64,000 nt of DNA, taken from the NCBI GenBank assembly GCA_050260775.1, contig JBLNCP010000040.1, positions 1-64,000 on the forward strand, given 5' to 3'. The notes beneath the pieces are model-generated. The model searched no databases, was not told the origin of the DNA, and saw only the letters and a program-made list of their open reading frames with translations. This document shows positions 16,909 through 25,459 of this stretch, in pieces. A program made the translations under genes and the position numbers. This DNA comes from CALABS01 sp050260775 (GTDB lineage: Bacteria > Pseudomonadota > Alphaproteobacteria > Rhodospirillales > Magnetospirillaceae). The stretch's first letter is position 1, and the number at the start of each line of letters is the position of its first letter.

Positions 16909-17499
16909 ATGAACAGATCATTCCTTCCCCTCGCGATCGCGGGCATCGTTGCGGTTACCCCCGCGCTGGCGCAGCAATCCGTCCGGTCCAGCACGGCGGA
17001 CACGCTCACCACCTACCGCGGCGAGCAATTGTCGCTCGCGCCGGTGCAGGATGTCCTGGCGGCGGCCGAGCAACGGCTGAACCAGATGGGCTACCACGTC
17101 CAGGGCCGGGGGCATTTCGACGATCCCGACCTGCGCAACAGCGTGCTGCTGTTCCAGTCGGACCACGGCCTGAGGCCGACCGGGAATATCGACCTCTCGA
17201 CGCTGGCCGCCCTCGGCATCGATGTCGATCCGGTGGGCAGATCCACCGCCATGGTCGAACCGCGCCGCGAGACGGCCGCCGTCCCGGTCCGGCAGGAGAC
17301 CTTGCAGCAGGCCCTGGCCGCCCAGGTCGATCTGCCCATGCTGCGGACTGATTCATCCATGAGCTCCCCGCAGACGGCGCAGGACGTGCGCGACTTCGAA
17401 AACCTGACCGGCGTGCCGCAGCCGCCCTCGGTGATCCGTAATCACCAGTTGGGCGCCATTCCCGACGACGGACCTACCTACCGTCACCGCTGGGATTGA
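16909..17499 (+). CDS. Secreted peptidoglycan-binding domain protein 3
   Basis: 196 residues with a signal peptide cleaved near ALAQQ. The single PG_binding_1-like domain lies at ~45-105 (VLAAAEQRLNQMGYHVQGRGHFDDPDLRNSVLLFQSDHGL). Its central DG motif is replaced by RGHFDD, so it is the most diverged of the three. The C-terminal ~80 residues are of unknown fold. A GGAGG-containing leader lies upstream. An 11-base-pair hairpin follows the stop. Confidence 0.75.
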   Translation: MNRSFLPLAIAGIVAVTPALAQQSVRSSTADTLTTYRGEQLSLAPVQDVLAAAEQRLNQMGYHVQGRGHFDDPDLRNSVLLFQSDHGLRPTGNIDLSTLAALGIDVDPVGRSTAMVEPRRETAAVPVRQETLQQALAAQVDLPMLRTDSSMSSPQTAQDVRDFENLTGVPQPPSVIRNHQLGAIPDDGPTYRHRWD

Positions 17500-17506
17500 G
17501 CACTTT

Positions 17507-17534
17507 CGGCCGGCCGGCAGAGACCGGCCGGCCG
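17507..17534 (+). terminator. GC-rich hairpin after the peptidoglycan-binding gene trio
   Basis: Perfect 11-base-pair stem CGGCCGGCCGG/CCGGCCGGCCG with a six-base loop, beginning eight bases after the stop codon. There is no U-tract, so termination is likely but not certain. It may instead block 3' exonucleases. Confidence 0.45.
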
Positions 17535-17620
17535 TCGCAGCCGACGGGGCCTCGATGGGTCGGGACAGGATCCCGACAGGTGGTGTACCCTCCGCCTAGC
17601 TTGAGCCCCAAGACCGGTCC

Positions 17621-18634
17621 ATGTTGCGCCGCTCCACCCGTCTCGTTCCGTTGCTTCTGCTTGTGATCGCGGTTGCCGTTGCGGCCGGGTTCGTTCTGCT
17701 GCGAGGCAGCGCGACAGCCACCGCCGTGGTGCGTCCGACACGCGGACCGGCGGTCGAGGCGGTTTACGCCACCGGAGTGGTCGAGCCGGAATACTGGGCC
17801 CGCATCGGTCCGGTCACCACCGGACGCATCGCCGAGATCCTGGCCTACGAAGGCGACCGCGTCCGCCAGGGCCAACCCCTGGCCCGTCTCGACGACCGCG
17901 AGGCCCGCGCCCGCGTCGCCGAGTTGGAGGCCCGCGCCGCCTATTGGCAGAAGGAGCTGGAGCGCTCCCGCCAACTGACCGAGCGGGGAATCCGGAGCCA
18001 GGAGGCCGAGCAGAGATCGCGGTCGGAATACAACGCCGTCATCGCCGCCATCAACGCGGCACGCCAGCGTCGGGCCGACCTGCTGGTCACCTCGCCCATC
18101 GACGGGATGGTGCTCCGGCGCGACGGCGAGGTCGGCGAGGTGGTCGACACCAAGGACTCGCTGTTCTGGGTCGGTGAGCCGCGTCCGCTGCGCATCACCG
18201 CCGATGTCGACGAGGAGGACGTCGCCCGCCTCACCCCCGGCCAGGCCGTCCTGATCAAGGCCGACGCCTTCCCCGACCGGGTGCTGGACGGCACCGTCGA
18301 TCGCATCACCCCCAAGGGCGACCCCATCAACAAGACCTTCCGCGTGAGGGTGCGCCTGCCCGACGACACCCCGCTGATGATCGGGATGACGACCGAGGTC
18401 AACGTGGTGACAGCGCGCAAGGCCGATGCCCTGCTGATCCCGTCCACCGCGGTGACCGACGACCGCGTGATGGTGGTGGCGGACGGCAAGGCGGAAGCCC
18501 GCACGGTCAGGATCGGCATCCGCGGACGCGACCGGGTCGAGGTGACCGACGGCCTGTCCCCCGACGACTTGGTGGTGGCGAGCCCGCCGGCCGGTCTCAA
18601 GGCGGGCGACCGCGTGCGCCCCGACAAGGGGTAA
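17621..18634 (+). CDS. Periplasmic adaptor of an ABC efflux system (MacA/HlyD-like)
   Basis: 337 residues. An N-terminal hydrophobic anchor (LVPLLLLVIAVAVAAGFVLL) is followed by lipoyl-like halves (GPVTTGRIAEILAYEGDRV and SPIDGMVLRRDGEVGEV), a short helical hairpin and a beta-barrel. Families of this type connect an ABC permease to the outer membrane or act in envelope lipid/protein export. It is followed three bases later by the FtsX-type permease and then the ATPase, a classic three-gene operon. The cargo is unknown. Confidence 0.85.
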   Translation: MLRRSTRLVPLLLLVIAVAVAAGFVLLRGSATATAVVRPTRGPAVEAVYATGVVEPEYWARIGPVTTGRIAEILAYEGDRVRQGQPLARLDDREARARVAELEARAAYWQKELERSRQLTERGIRSQEAEQRSRSEYNAVIAAINAARQRRADLLVTSPIDGMVLRRDGEVGEVVDTKDSLFWVGEPRPLRITADVDEEDVARLTPGQAVLIKADAFPDRVLDGTVDRITPKGDPINKTFRVRVRLPDDTPLMIGMTTEVNVVTARKADALLIPSTAVTDDRVMVVADGKAEARTVRIGIRGRDRVEVTDGLSPDDLVVASPPAGLKAGDRVRPDKG

Positions 18635-18637
18635 GCC

Positions 18638-19888
18638 ATGGCTCTGCCGCTGGGCCTTGCCATCGCCGTCCAGCACCTGGTTCACCGCCGCCGCCAGACG
18701 GTGACGTCGCTGATCGGCGTCAGCCTGGGAGTGGCGTTCTTCATCGGCATCGCCTCGATGATGCAGGGCTTCCAGCGCGACTTCATCAACCGCGTCATCA
18801 ACGTCGCCCCCCACGTCACCATCAAGGACGAGTTCCGCGTCCCGCCGCCCCAGCCGGTCGACCGCGTCTTCCCCGGAGCGACGGTGCAACTGCACGGCCT
18901 CAAGCCCAAGGACGAGGTGCGCGGCATCCGCGGCGCGCGCTCGATCATCGACACCCTGGAGGAGCTGCCCGGCCTCAAGGTGGCGCCGACCCTATCGGGG
19001 CAGATCCTGCTGCGGTTCGGCCCGAAAGACATTTCGGCCAACGTCACCGGCATCGTCCCCGAGAAGGAACGCCGGGTCACCAAGCTGGAAGAGGATCTGA
19101 TCGCCGGCTCGCTCGACGACCTCTACACCGCGGCCAACGGCATCATCCTGGGCGAAGGCATCGCGCAGAAGGCGGGCATCGGCATGGGCGACCTCGTGTC
19201 GGCGGTCAGCCCGTCGGGCGTGGTGATGAAGATGAAGGTGGTGGGGATCTTCCGCAGCGGCATCACGCTGATGGACAATTACGACACCTACGCCCTGCTC
19301 AAGAAGGCGCAGATCCTGGAGAACCGGCCCAACGTCATCAACCGGATCCGCATCCGCCTCGACGACGTGGAGCGGGCCGCCGACCTCGCCCGCGACATCG
19401 AGCGCCGCTTCGGCTACCGCACCGAGAGCTGGCAGGAGCAATCCTCCAACGTGCTAGGCATCTTCGTCATCCAGAACGCCATCATGTACTCGACCGTGGG
19501 CGCCATCCTGATCGTGGCCTGCTTCGGCATCTTCAACGTCATCTCCACGGTGGTCTACGAGAAGACCCGCGACATCGGCATCCTGAAATCCATGGGCTTC
19601 CGCGAGGCCGACATCCGCCGGATCTTCCTCTACGAGGGCCTGATCGTCGGCGTGGTCGGCATGGTGATCGGCTGGGGGCTCGGCTACGCCATCGTCGAAT
19701 TCATGGCCAGCCTGCGCTTCAACATGGAAGGCTTCGTGCGCGCCCAGGGGTTCATCCTCTACCGCACGCCGCGCCACTACGTGATCAGCGGCTTCATGGC
19801 CATCACCGCCTCGACCCTGGCGGCCTGGCTGCCGGCCCGCCGCGCCAGCCGGCTCAATCCGGTCGACATCGTGCGGGGGTCGGCATGA
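18638..19888 (+). CDS. ABC transporter permease, FtsX/MacB/LolE type
   Basis: 416-residue inner-membrane subunit with four predicted helices: one N-terminal after HRRRQTVTSLIGVSLGVAFFI, a large periplasmic domain (~45-270), and three near the C-terminus (~285-400). The last cytoplasmic segment ARRASRLNPVDIVRGSA is the coupling end seen in this family. It overlaps the ATPase gene by four bases. The family performs mechanotransmission or outer-membrane-directed export rather than ordinary import. Confidence 0.87.
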   Translation: MALPLGLAIAVQHLVHRRRQTVTSLIGVSLGVAFFIGIASMMQGFQRDFINRVINVAPHVTIKDEFRVPPPQPVDRVFPGATVQLHGLKPKDEVRGIRGARSIIDTLEELPGLKVAPTLSGQILLRFGPKDISANVTGIVPEKERRVTKLEEDLIAGSLDDLYTAANGIILGEGIAQKAGIGMGDLVSAVSPSGVVMKMKVVGIFRSGITLMDNYDTYALLKKAQILENRPNVINRIRIRLDDVERAADLARDIERRFGYRTESWQEQSSNVLGIFVIQNAIMYSTVGAILIVACFGIFNVISTVVYEKTRDIGILKSMGFREADIRRIFLYEGLIVGVVGMVIGWGLGYAIVEFMASLRFNMEGFVRAQGFILYRTPRHYVISGFMAITASTLAAWLPARRASRLNPVDIVRGSA

Positions 19889-20559
19889 GCGCCATCGTCC
19901 AGGCCGTGGGCATGACCCGCGAATTGCCCGGCCCGGTGCCGGTGACCCTGGTCCGCGACATCGACCTGTCGGTCGAGCCCGGCGAGTTCGTCGCGGTGAC
20001 CGGCCCCTCGGGATCGGGCAAGTCGTCCCTGCTTTATCTGCTGGGCCTGCTGGACGTCCCCACGCACGGCAGCGTGCTGATGGACGGCATGGAAACGGCG
20101 GAACGCCCCCCGGATGTGCTGGCCGACATCCGCCTGGCCAAGGTGGGGTTCGTGTTCCAGTTCCATTTCCTGCTGCCGGAATTCTCGGCGCGCGCCAACG
20201 TCGAGATCCCCATGCGCCGCCTCGGCCGCCTCGCCGACCGCGACATCCGCCGCCGCGCCGAGGAGCTGCTGCGCACCCTGGGCCTGGCCGAGCACCTCGA
20301 CAAGATGCCCGACCAACTGTCCGGCGGCCAGCGCCAGCGCGTCGCCATCGCCCGCGCCTTGGCCAACGATCCGCCGCTGCTGCTGGCCGACGAGCCCACC
20401 GGCAACCTGGACACCAAGACGGCACATCTGGTGTTCGAGCTGTTCCGCGACCTCGCCCACACCCAGACCCGGGCGGTGGTGGTGGTCACCCACGACCAGG
20501 ATCTGGCCGCCATGGCCGACCGGCGCGTCCATATCGTCGACGGCCGCATCGTCGAATAA
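19885..20559 (+). CDS. ABC transporter ATP-binding protein, LolD/MacB type
   Basis: 224-residue ATPase. Walker A GPSGSGKSS is near residue 38, the Q-loop in FVFQFHFLLPEF, signature LSGGQRQRVAIARAL, Walker B LLLADEPTGNLD and the H-loop VVVTHDQDLA. The GNLD after Walker B is typical of the MacB/LolD/FtsE group. It completes the adaptor-permease-ATPase operon at 17621. AT-rich sequence follows the stop. Confidence 0.9.
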   Translation: MSAIVQAVGMTRELPGPVPVTLVRDIDLSVEPGEFVAVTGPSGSGKSSLLYLLGLLDVPTHGSVLMDGMETAERPPDVLADIRLAKVGFVFQFHFLLPEFSARANVEIPMRRLGRLADRDIRRRAEELLRTLGLAEHLDKMPDQLSGGQRQRVAIARALANDPPLLLADEPTGNLDTKTAHLVFELFRDLAHTQTRAVVVVTHDQDLAAMADRRVHIVDGRIVE

Positions 20560-20673
20560 ATTTATACCAATTTTTATTATGCATTTGCGCGGGCAGAAAC
20601 CTTCACTCGGCTTCATTGTCCGAGCGGCCGCGCGCAGGCCGGCAAGCCTTCGCCGCTACAGAAATACCGACGG

Positions 20674-21093
20674 TCAGAACAGGAAGTTCAGCACGCTGCC
20701 CGGCTTGACGGTTCCCGGGGTGGTGACGCGCATGTTGTGCTCGTACACCCCGACGCCGCGCATGACCTCGGCCAGGAACAGGCGGGGCGGCGCCGTCGAG
20801 TTGAGTTCCTCCTCGGCCTCGTCCACCCGGAAGCCGGCGGCGGCACGCGACAGCAGGGGGGTATAAGCCTCCTGCTGCTGCTGGCCCTTGTCGCCCGAGT
20901 CGAAGCCAAGGTCGTCCTCGTACCGCAGCAGGGCATTGTCGTTGACGCCGATCTGCTGCGAAAAGCCGGATCCCTCCAGCGGCTGCCCGGTCGCCGACGC
21001 GACATTGCGGCCGCCCGAGACGGGGCGGGCCGTAGCCGCCGCCGCCATTCCGGGCGCCGCAAAGGACGCGACTTTGTTGGTGCCGAGCGCCAT
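20674..21093 (-). CDS. Hypothetical protein, alanine/glycine-rich N-terminus
   Basis: 139 residues, not recognised. The N-terminal ~45 residues are low-complexity (Ala, Gly, Thr) and the middle is acidic (LLRYEDDLGFDSGDKGQQQQEAY). The C-terminal ~70 residues look folded (LLSRAAAGFRVDEAEEELN ... VGVYEHNMRVTTPGTVKPGSVLNFLF). There is no signal peptide or membrane helix. Codon use and third-position GC match genuine genes here, and the competing frames read poorly. No strong ribosome site is visible before the ATG. It is a single gene, convergent with the ABC operon. Confidence 0.6.
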   Translation of the reverse strand: MALGTNKVASFAAPGMAAAATARPVSGGRNVASATGQPLEGSGFSQQIGVNDNALLRYEDDLGFDSGDKGQQQQEAYTPLLSRAAAGFRVDEAEEELNSTAPPRLFLAEVMRGVGVYEHNMRVTTPGTVKPGSVLNFLF

Positions 21094-21397
21094 GAGGATA
21101 CACTGAACCTAAGTTAACCCGATCTTAATATGACCCGTATTCGACATGAATTCAAGGCCAAACGGACCAATACCGCCACGCATTGGCGCGCCGATTACCC
21201 TTCGCCCTGCTAATGGTTTTCCTGTAGCAGCGTCATGAATAAAAGTATCGGCAAGTACTGATACAAGCCCTGACATACGCACAGCGGCCGGGCGGGCCGC
21301 GGCCAAGCCATTTCGCAGGTGCGAAAATTTCATCCCTCGCCGATCGTCGAAGGGAGTACTCTGGGCGCGCGATAGGGCTCCGACCCGAGGAGACAGC
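21094..21397. other. AT-richer spacer before phaC, with a possible relic reading frame
   Basis: About 300 bases without a convincing gene. Bases 21109-21333 can be read leftward as ~74 codons starting MKFSHLRNG and ending MSNTGHIKIGLT. Its composition is clearly lower in GC than the surrounding genes, and there is no spaced ribosome site. It may be a small gene, a decayed fragment or chance. The phaC promoter should lie toward the right end. Confidence 0.35.
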
Positions 21398-23227
21398 ATG
21401 ACCAAGACCATCGTGCCGCCCGGCCGTCCGCTTTCCCGGCCCACCCCCGCACGGGCAGCGCCTCCGCCGCCGGGCGAGGCCGCGACCAGGCCGGAGACGA
21501 TCGCCCCCTTCCCGATCATGACCGAGAGCACGGATCGGCTGGTCCATGCCATCCAGGGCCGGCTGACCAACGGCCTGTCCCCCGCCTCGCTGATGCTCGC
21601 CTACCTCGACTGGCTGGTGCACCTCGCCAACTCGCCGGGCAAGCTGGCCGAGCTCGCGCAGAACGCCGCGGCCAAGAGCGTACCGCTGGCCCGCTATGCC
21701 GTTTTGGCCTTCCTGGCCGGCCAGGGCCAGGACGCGGTCATCGCACCGCTGGCCCAGGATTCCCGCTTCTCCAGCCCCGAGTGGCAGCGGTATCCCTTCA
21801 ACGTCCTGCACCAATCCTTCCTGTTCGCCGAACAATGGTGGCATTACGCCACCACCGGCGTGCGCGGGGTCGCCCGCCATCACGAGGCGGTGGTCGAGTT
21901 CGCCGCCCGCCAGTTGCTGGACATGATGGCGCCGTCCAATTTCCTCGCCACCAACCCGGACGTGCTCAAGGCCACCGTCGAGCAGGGCGGCCGCAACCTG
22001 CTGCGCGGCCTGGGCAACCTGGGCGAGGACCTGATGCGCGTGCTGGGCAGCCCGCGCTCGCTGCCCGCCGACTTCCGCGTCGGCCACGAGGTGGCCTGCA
22101 CCCCGGGCAAGGTGGTGTTCCGCAACCGGCTGATCGAGCTGATCCAATACGCGCCGGCCACCGAGGCGGTCCATGCCGAACCGATCCTGATCGTGCCGGC
22201 CTGGATCATGAAGTACTACATCCTCGACCTGTCGCCCGGGAACTCGATGGTGCGCTGGCTGGTATCGCAGGGCCACACCGTCTTCGTGGTGTCGTGGCGC
22301 AACCCCGGGGCCGACGACCGCGAGCTCGGCATGGAGGATTACCGCACCCTCGGCGTGATGGCCGCCATGGACGCCGTCTCGGCCATCGTGCCCGACACAC
22401 CGGTGCACGCGGTCGGCTACTGCCTGGGCGGCACGCTGCTGTCCATCGCCGCCGCCACCATGGCGCGCGAGGGCGACCGGCGGCTGGCGACCTTGACCCT
22501 GCTCGCCGCCCAGACCGAATTCGAGGATGCCGGCGAGATCCTGCTGTTCATCGACGAGAGCCAGGTCACCTACCTCGAGGACATGATGTGGGACCAGGGC
22601 TACCTGGACACCAAGCAGATGGCCGGCGCCTTCCAGATGCTGCGCTCCACCGACCTGATCTGGTCGCACGTCATCCGCCAGTACCTGCTGGGCGAGACGG
22701 CGCAGCAGAGCGACCTCATGGCCTGGAACGCCGACGCCACCCGCATGCCCTACCGTATGCATGCCGAGTACCTGCGCCACCTGTTCCTGGAAAACCGCCT
22801 CGCCAAGGGCCGCTATCTGGTCGGCGGCCGCCCCATCGCGCTGACCGACATCCGCGCGCCCATCTGCGCGGTCGGGACCACCAAGGACCACATCGCGCCA
22901 TGGAAGTCGGTGTACAAGATCGGCATCCTGACCGACACCGAGGTCACCTTCATCCTGTGCAATGGCGGCCACAACGCCGGCATCGTCAGCGAGCCGGGGC
23001 ACAAGCACCGCACCTACCAGATCGCCACCCGCGACGACCTCGAACCCTATATCGACCCCGACAGCTGGGCCCAGCTCACCCCCTCCAACGAGGGGTCGTG
23101 GTGGGAGCCGTGGCGGGAGTGGCTGGTGGCTCGCGGTTCGGGGCGCATGGCCGCCCCGCCGCCCTTGGGCGCCCCCGACTACCCGCCGCTCTGCGACGCG
23201 CCGGGGACCTACGTGCTGATGCCGTGA
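21398..23227 (+). CDS. phaC: Polyhydroxyalkanoate synthase PhaC
   Basis: Polymerises 3-hydroxyacyl-CoA into PHA storage granules. 609 residues. The lipase-like box GYCLGG places the catalytic Cys at ~342. Asp ~497 (TKDHIAPW) and His ~525 (NGGHNAGI) complete the triad. Conserved PAWIMKYYILDLSPGNSMVRWL and FVVSWRNPG segments are present. AGGAG precedes the ATG. The length and lack of an adjacent phaE/phaR favour class I (or II) over III/IV. phaA, phaB and phasin genes are not nearby. Confidence 0.94.
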   Translation: MTKTIVPPGRPLSRPTPARAAPPPPGEAATRPETIAPFPIMTESTDRLVHAIQGRLTNGLSPASLMLAYLDWLVHLANSPGKLAELAQNAAAKSVPLARYAVLAFLAGQGQDAVIAPLAQDSRFSSPEWQRYPFNVLHQSFLFAEQWWHYATTGVRGVARHHEAVVEFAARQLLDMMAPSNFLATNPDVLKATVEQGGRNLLRGLGNLGEDLMRVLGSPRSLPADFRVGHEVACTPGKVVFRNRLIELIQYAPATEAVHAEPILIVPAWIMKYYILDLSPGNSMVRWLVSQGHTVFVVSWRNPGADDRELGMEDYRTLGVMAAMDAVSAIVPDTPVHAVGYCLGGTLLSIAAATMAREGDRRLATLTLLAAQTEFEDAGEILLFIDESQVTYLEDMMWDQGYLDTKQMAGAFQMLRSTDLIWSHVIRQYLLGETAQQSDLMAWNADATRMPYRMHAEYLRHLFLENRLAKGRYLVGGRPIALTDIRAPICAVGTTKDHIAPWKSVYKIGILTDTEVTFILCNGGHNAGIVSEPGHKHRTYQIATRDDLEPYIDPDSWAQLTPSNEGSWWEPWREWLVARGSGRMAAPPPLGAPDYPPLCDAPGTYVLMP

Positions 23228-23300
23228 GGGCTCATAACCATCCGTTAAACTTTTCCTGTTCCACTGCGAGCCTGAGGCATACCAGCAGGAAGGTTTCCCC

Positions 23301-23570
23301 ATGGCGGACGATACGATGGTCGGCGACAAGCCGTCGGAAGCCGTCTACGACGTCTCGGTGGAATGTTACGCGGTGCTCGGCACCGCTACCCTGCCCATTG
23401 CCCAGCTCCTCAAGCTGGGCCGCGGCGCCGTGGTGGAACTGGATCGCCGGGTCAACGACCCGGTCGACGTCTACGTCAACCGCAAGCGCATCGCCAAGGC
23501 CGAGGTGGTGGTGGTCGAGGACCACCTCGCCGTCACCATCACCGAAGTGCTGAAGCGGGTCGCCGACTAA
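23301..23570 (+). CDS. fliN: FliN-type flagellar motor switch (SpoA domain) protein
   Basis: 89 residues consisting of little more than one SpoA/C-ring domain: YAVLGTATLPIAQLLKLGRGAVVELDRRVNDPVDVYVN followed by EVVVVEDHLAVTITEV. This closely follows the FliN pattern, a cytoplasmic C-ring protein that helps switch flagellar rotation and bind export chaperones. It lies alone between phaC and an aldolase, with no other flagellar genes in the window. It may be the only fliN or a paralogue of one in the main flagellar cluster. AGGAAGG lies before the ATG. Confidence 0.85.
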   Translation: MADDTMVGDKPSEAVYDVSVECYAVLGTATLPIAQLLKLGRGAVVELDRRVNDPVDVYVNRKRIAKAEVVVVEDHLAVTITEVLKRVAD

Positions 23571-23682
23571 GGTCTGCGCGGGCGGCCCCACCCCACCCGA
23601 GTGGCATTCCCCTGTTGACCGCGCTGCCCGACCGGGTAGTGTTGCGGCCGCGTTGATCTGCCACACGGGATTTGCCACCACC

Positions 23683-24339
23683 ATGAAGTTCTTCATCGAC
23701 ACCGCCGAGGTCGCCGACATCCGCGAACTGGCCGCCACCGGCCTGGTCGACGGGGTCACCACCAATCCCTCGCTGATCGCCAAGTCGGGGCGCAACATCC
23801 TCGACGTCGTGTGCGAGATCTGCGACATCGTCCCCGGTCCGGTCTCGGCCGAGGTCGCCGCCACCGATTACGAGACCATGCTGGCCGAGGGCAAGAAGCT
23901 GCGGGCCTTGCGCAAGAACGTCGCGGTCAAGGTGCCGCTGACCCCCGACGGCCTCAAGGTGTGCAAGGCGCTGTCCGACGAGGGCACCCTGGTCAACGTC
24001 ACCCTGTGCTTCTCGGCCAACCAGGCAATCCTGGCGGCCAAGGCCGGCGCCGCCTTCGTGTCGCCCTTCGTCGGCCGCCTCGACGACATCGGCCAGGACG
24101 GCATGCAGCTGATCTCGGACATCGTCGAGATTTATGCCCAGTACCCCGCCTTCACCACCGAGGTGCTGGTGGCCAGCGTGCGCTCGCCCATGCACGTCAC
24201 CGACGCCGCCCGCCTGGGCGCCCATGTGGCGACCATGCCGCCGTCGGTCTTGAAACAGATGTACCAGCACCCGCTCACCGACAAGGGCCTCGCCGCCTTC
24301 GTCGCCGACTGGAAGAAGACCGGTCAGAGCATTCTTTAA
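23683..24339 (+). CDS. Transaldolase / fructose-6-phosphate aldolase family protein
   Basis: 218-residue short-type transaldolase (TalC/FSA group), a cytoplasmic class I aldolase of the pentose phosphate network or related sugar chemistry. It starts MKFFIDTAEVADIRELAATGLVDGVTTNPSL, with Schiff-base lysine ~83 in VAVKVPLTPDG and the C-terminal TDKGLAAF. ATG 23683 is used. An ATG 30 bases upstream in the same frame adds residues foreign to the family. Transaldolase and F6P aldolase activity cannot be separated by eye here. Confidence 0.9.
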   Translation: MKFFIDTAEVADIRELAATGLVDGVTTNPSLIAKSGRNILDVVCEICDIVPGPVSAEVAATDYETMLAEGKKLRALRKNVAVKVPLTPDGLKVCKALSDEGTLVNVTLCFSANQAILAAKAGAAFVSPFVGRLDDIGQDGMQLISDIVEIYAQYPAFTTEVLVASVRSPMHVTDAARLGAHVATMPPSVLKQMYQHPLTDKGLAAFVADWKKTGQSIL

Positions 24340-24390
24340 TTTGGCTTTTGCGGACGTGCGGGAAGACAGGGGCTGACAGCCCCCACCCCT

Positions 24391-24424
24391 GCCCTCCCCC
24401 AGCCAGCTGGGGGAGGGCGTTTTA
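24391..24424 (+). terminator. Rho-independent terminator after the aldolase gene
   Basis: GCCCTCCCCCAGC and GCTGGGGGAGGGC pair perfectly around a two-base gap, followed by GTTTTATT. It stands between two convergent genes, a few bases from the end of the PfkB kinase. Confidence 0.8.
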
Positions 24425-24429
24425 TTCGC

Positions 24430-25275
24430 TCACACCAGCTCCCGCACGGCCTCGGCGGTGAGCGCCGAGCCGTCGCGGGCCACCTTGGCCGCGCCCCAGC
24501 GCACGGCCTCGGCCAGCGACGCTGCCATGGAATCACCCCGCGCCAGGGCATGGCACAGGCCGGCGGCGAAGGCGTCGCCGGCGCCGGTGGAATCCACCGC
24601 CTCGACCCTCGGCGCGGCCACGCCGAGGTGCTGGCCGTCGGTGCCCAGGGCGTCCGCCCCCTTCTCTCCCCGCGTCACCACCACCCATTTGAGCAGCGTA
24701 CCGGCCACCGCCCCCGCCGTCGCCAGCGGATTGGACAGCGCCCGGTCGTCGAGGTCCGAGGCCGAGCCTACGATGACGTGGGCCGGAAACACCCCCGGCG
24801 CCAGCGGCGGAACGTGGGCCACGATCAGCGCCTGCTCCGCCTTGCGCGTCATCAGGGGCGCCAGGCCGACGGCACGGGTGCGCACGTACACCACGTCGGC
24901 GGCGAGATCGAGCAGGCGCGCCGGCGGTTCCGCCTCCTTGGCGCGGCCGAGATTGACGATGGTGCGCTCGCCGGCGGCGTCGACCATGACGATGGAGCGG
25001 GTGCTGGGCCCGGGGACCCGCACGATGGCAGAGGTGTCGACGCCGGCCTGCGCCAATTGCTCCAGTTGCCAGGCGCCCGCCTCGTCGTCGCCCACCGCCG
25101 TGACCAGGCTGACCGTGTGGCCGGCCGCGGCCAGGGCCACCGCTGTGTTGGCGCCGCCGCCCCCCAGCCGGGTGCCGGCCGAACGCCCGTTGAGGTGTGC
25201 GCCTTCGCGCATCCGCTCGGCAAGGCGGACCACCTCGTCCGAGGCCACGCTTCCCACCACGACGATCCGCGCCAT
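24430..25275 (-). CDS. PfkB-family carbohydrate/nucleoside kinase
   Basis: 281-residue ribokinase-like sugar kinase. It begins MARIVVVGSVASDEVVRL, with the substrate motif GGGGANTAVALAAAGH near residue 40 and the catalytic/anion-hole motif DSTGAGDAFAAGLCHALARG near the C-terminus. ATG 25275 is preceded by GGGAGGATCA, a near-perfect ribosome site, so the longer frame upstream is not used. The substrate is not predictable. It converges on the aldolase gene, which hints at shared sugar-phosphate metabolism, but the two are not co-transcribed. Confidence 0.88.
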   Translation of the reverse strand: MARIVVVGSVASDEVVRLAERMREGAHLNGRSAGTRLGGGGANTAVALAAAGHTVSLVTAVGDDEAGAWQLEQLAQAGVDTSAIVRVPGPSTRSIVMVDAAGERTIVNLGRAKEAEPPARLLDLAADVVYVRTRAVGLAPLMTRKAEQALIVAHVPPLAPGVFPAHVIVGSASDLDDRALSNPLATAGAVAGTLLKWVVVTRGEKGADALGTDGQHLGVAAPRVEAVDSTGAGDAFAAGLCHALARGDSMAASLAEAVRWGAAKVARDGSALTAEAVRELV

Positions 25276-25459
25276 TGATCCTCCCGAGACGAGTGCGGCG
25301 AAAGGGTAGCGAAGCCGCGCCGCCGCGAAAACCCCCGGCGGCGGGCTAACCCGCATTACCGCATCCCGCTCCCTCGAAGGGAACCCAGGCACGCCGGCCG
25401 TGTTGATGATCAATGCCCGTCGGCGAAGGCCGACCCCCCGGAAGAGAGCGGCCCCTGCG

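Noticed and set aside
15788..17499. CRISPR or other array suggested by three similar consecutive genes
   Set aside because: The repetition is at the protein-domain level with diverged DNA, not short direct repeats with spacers.
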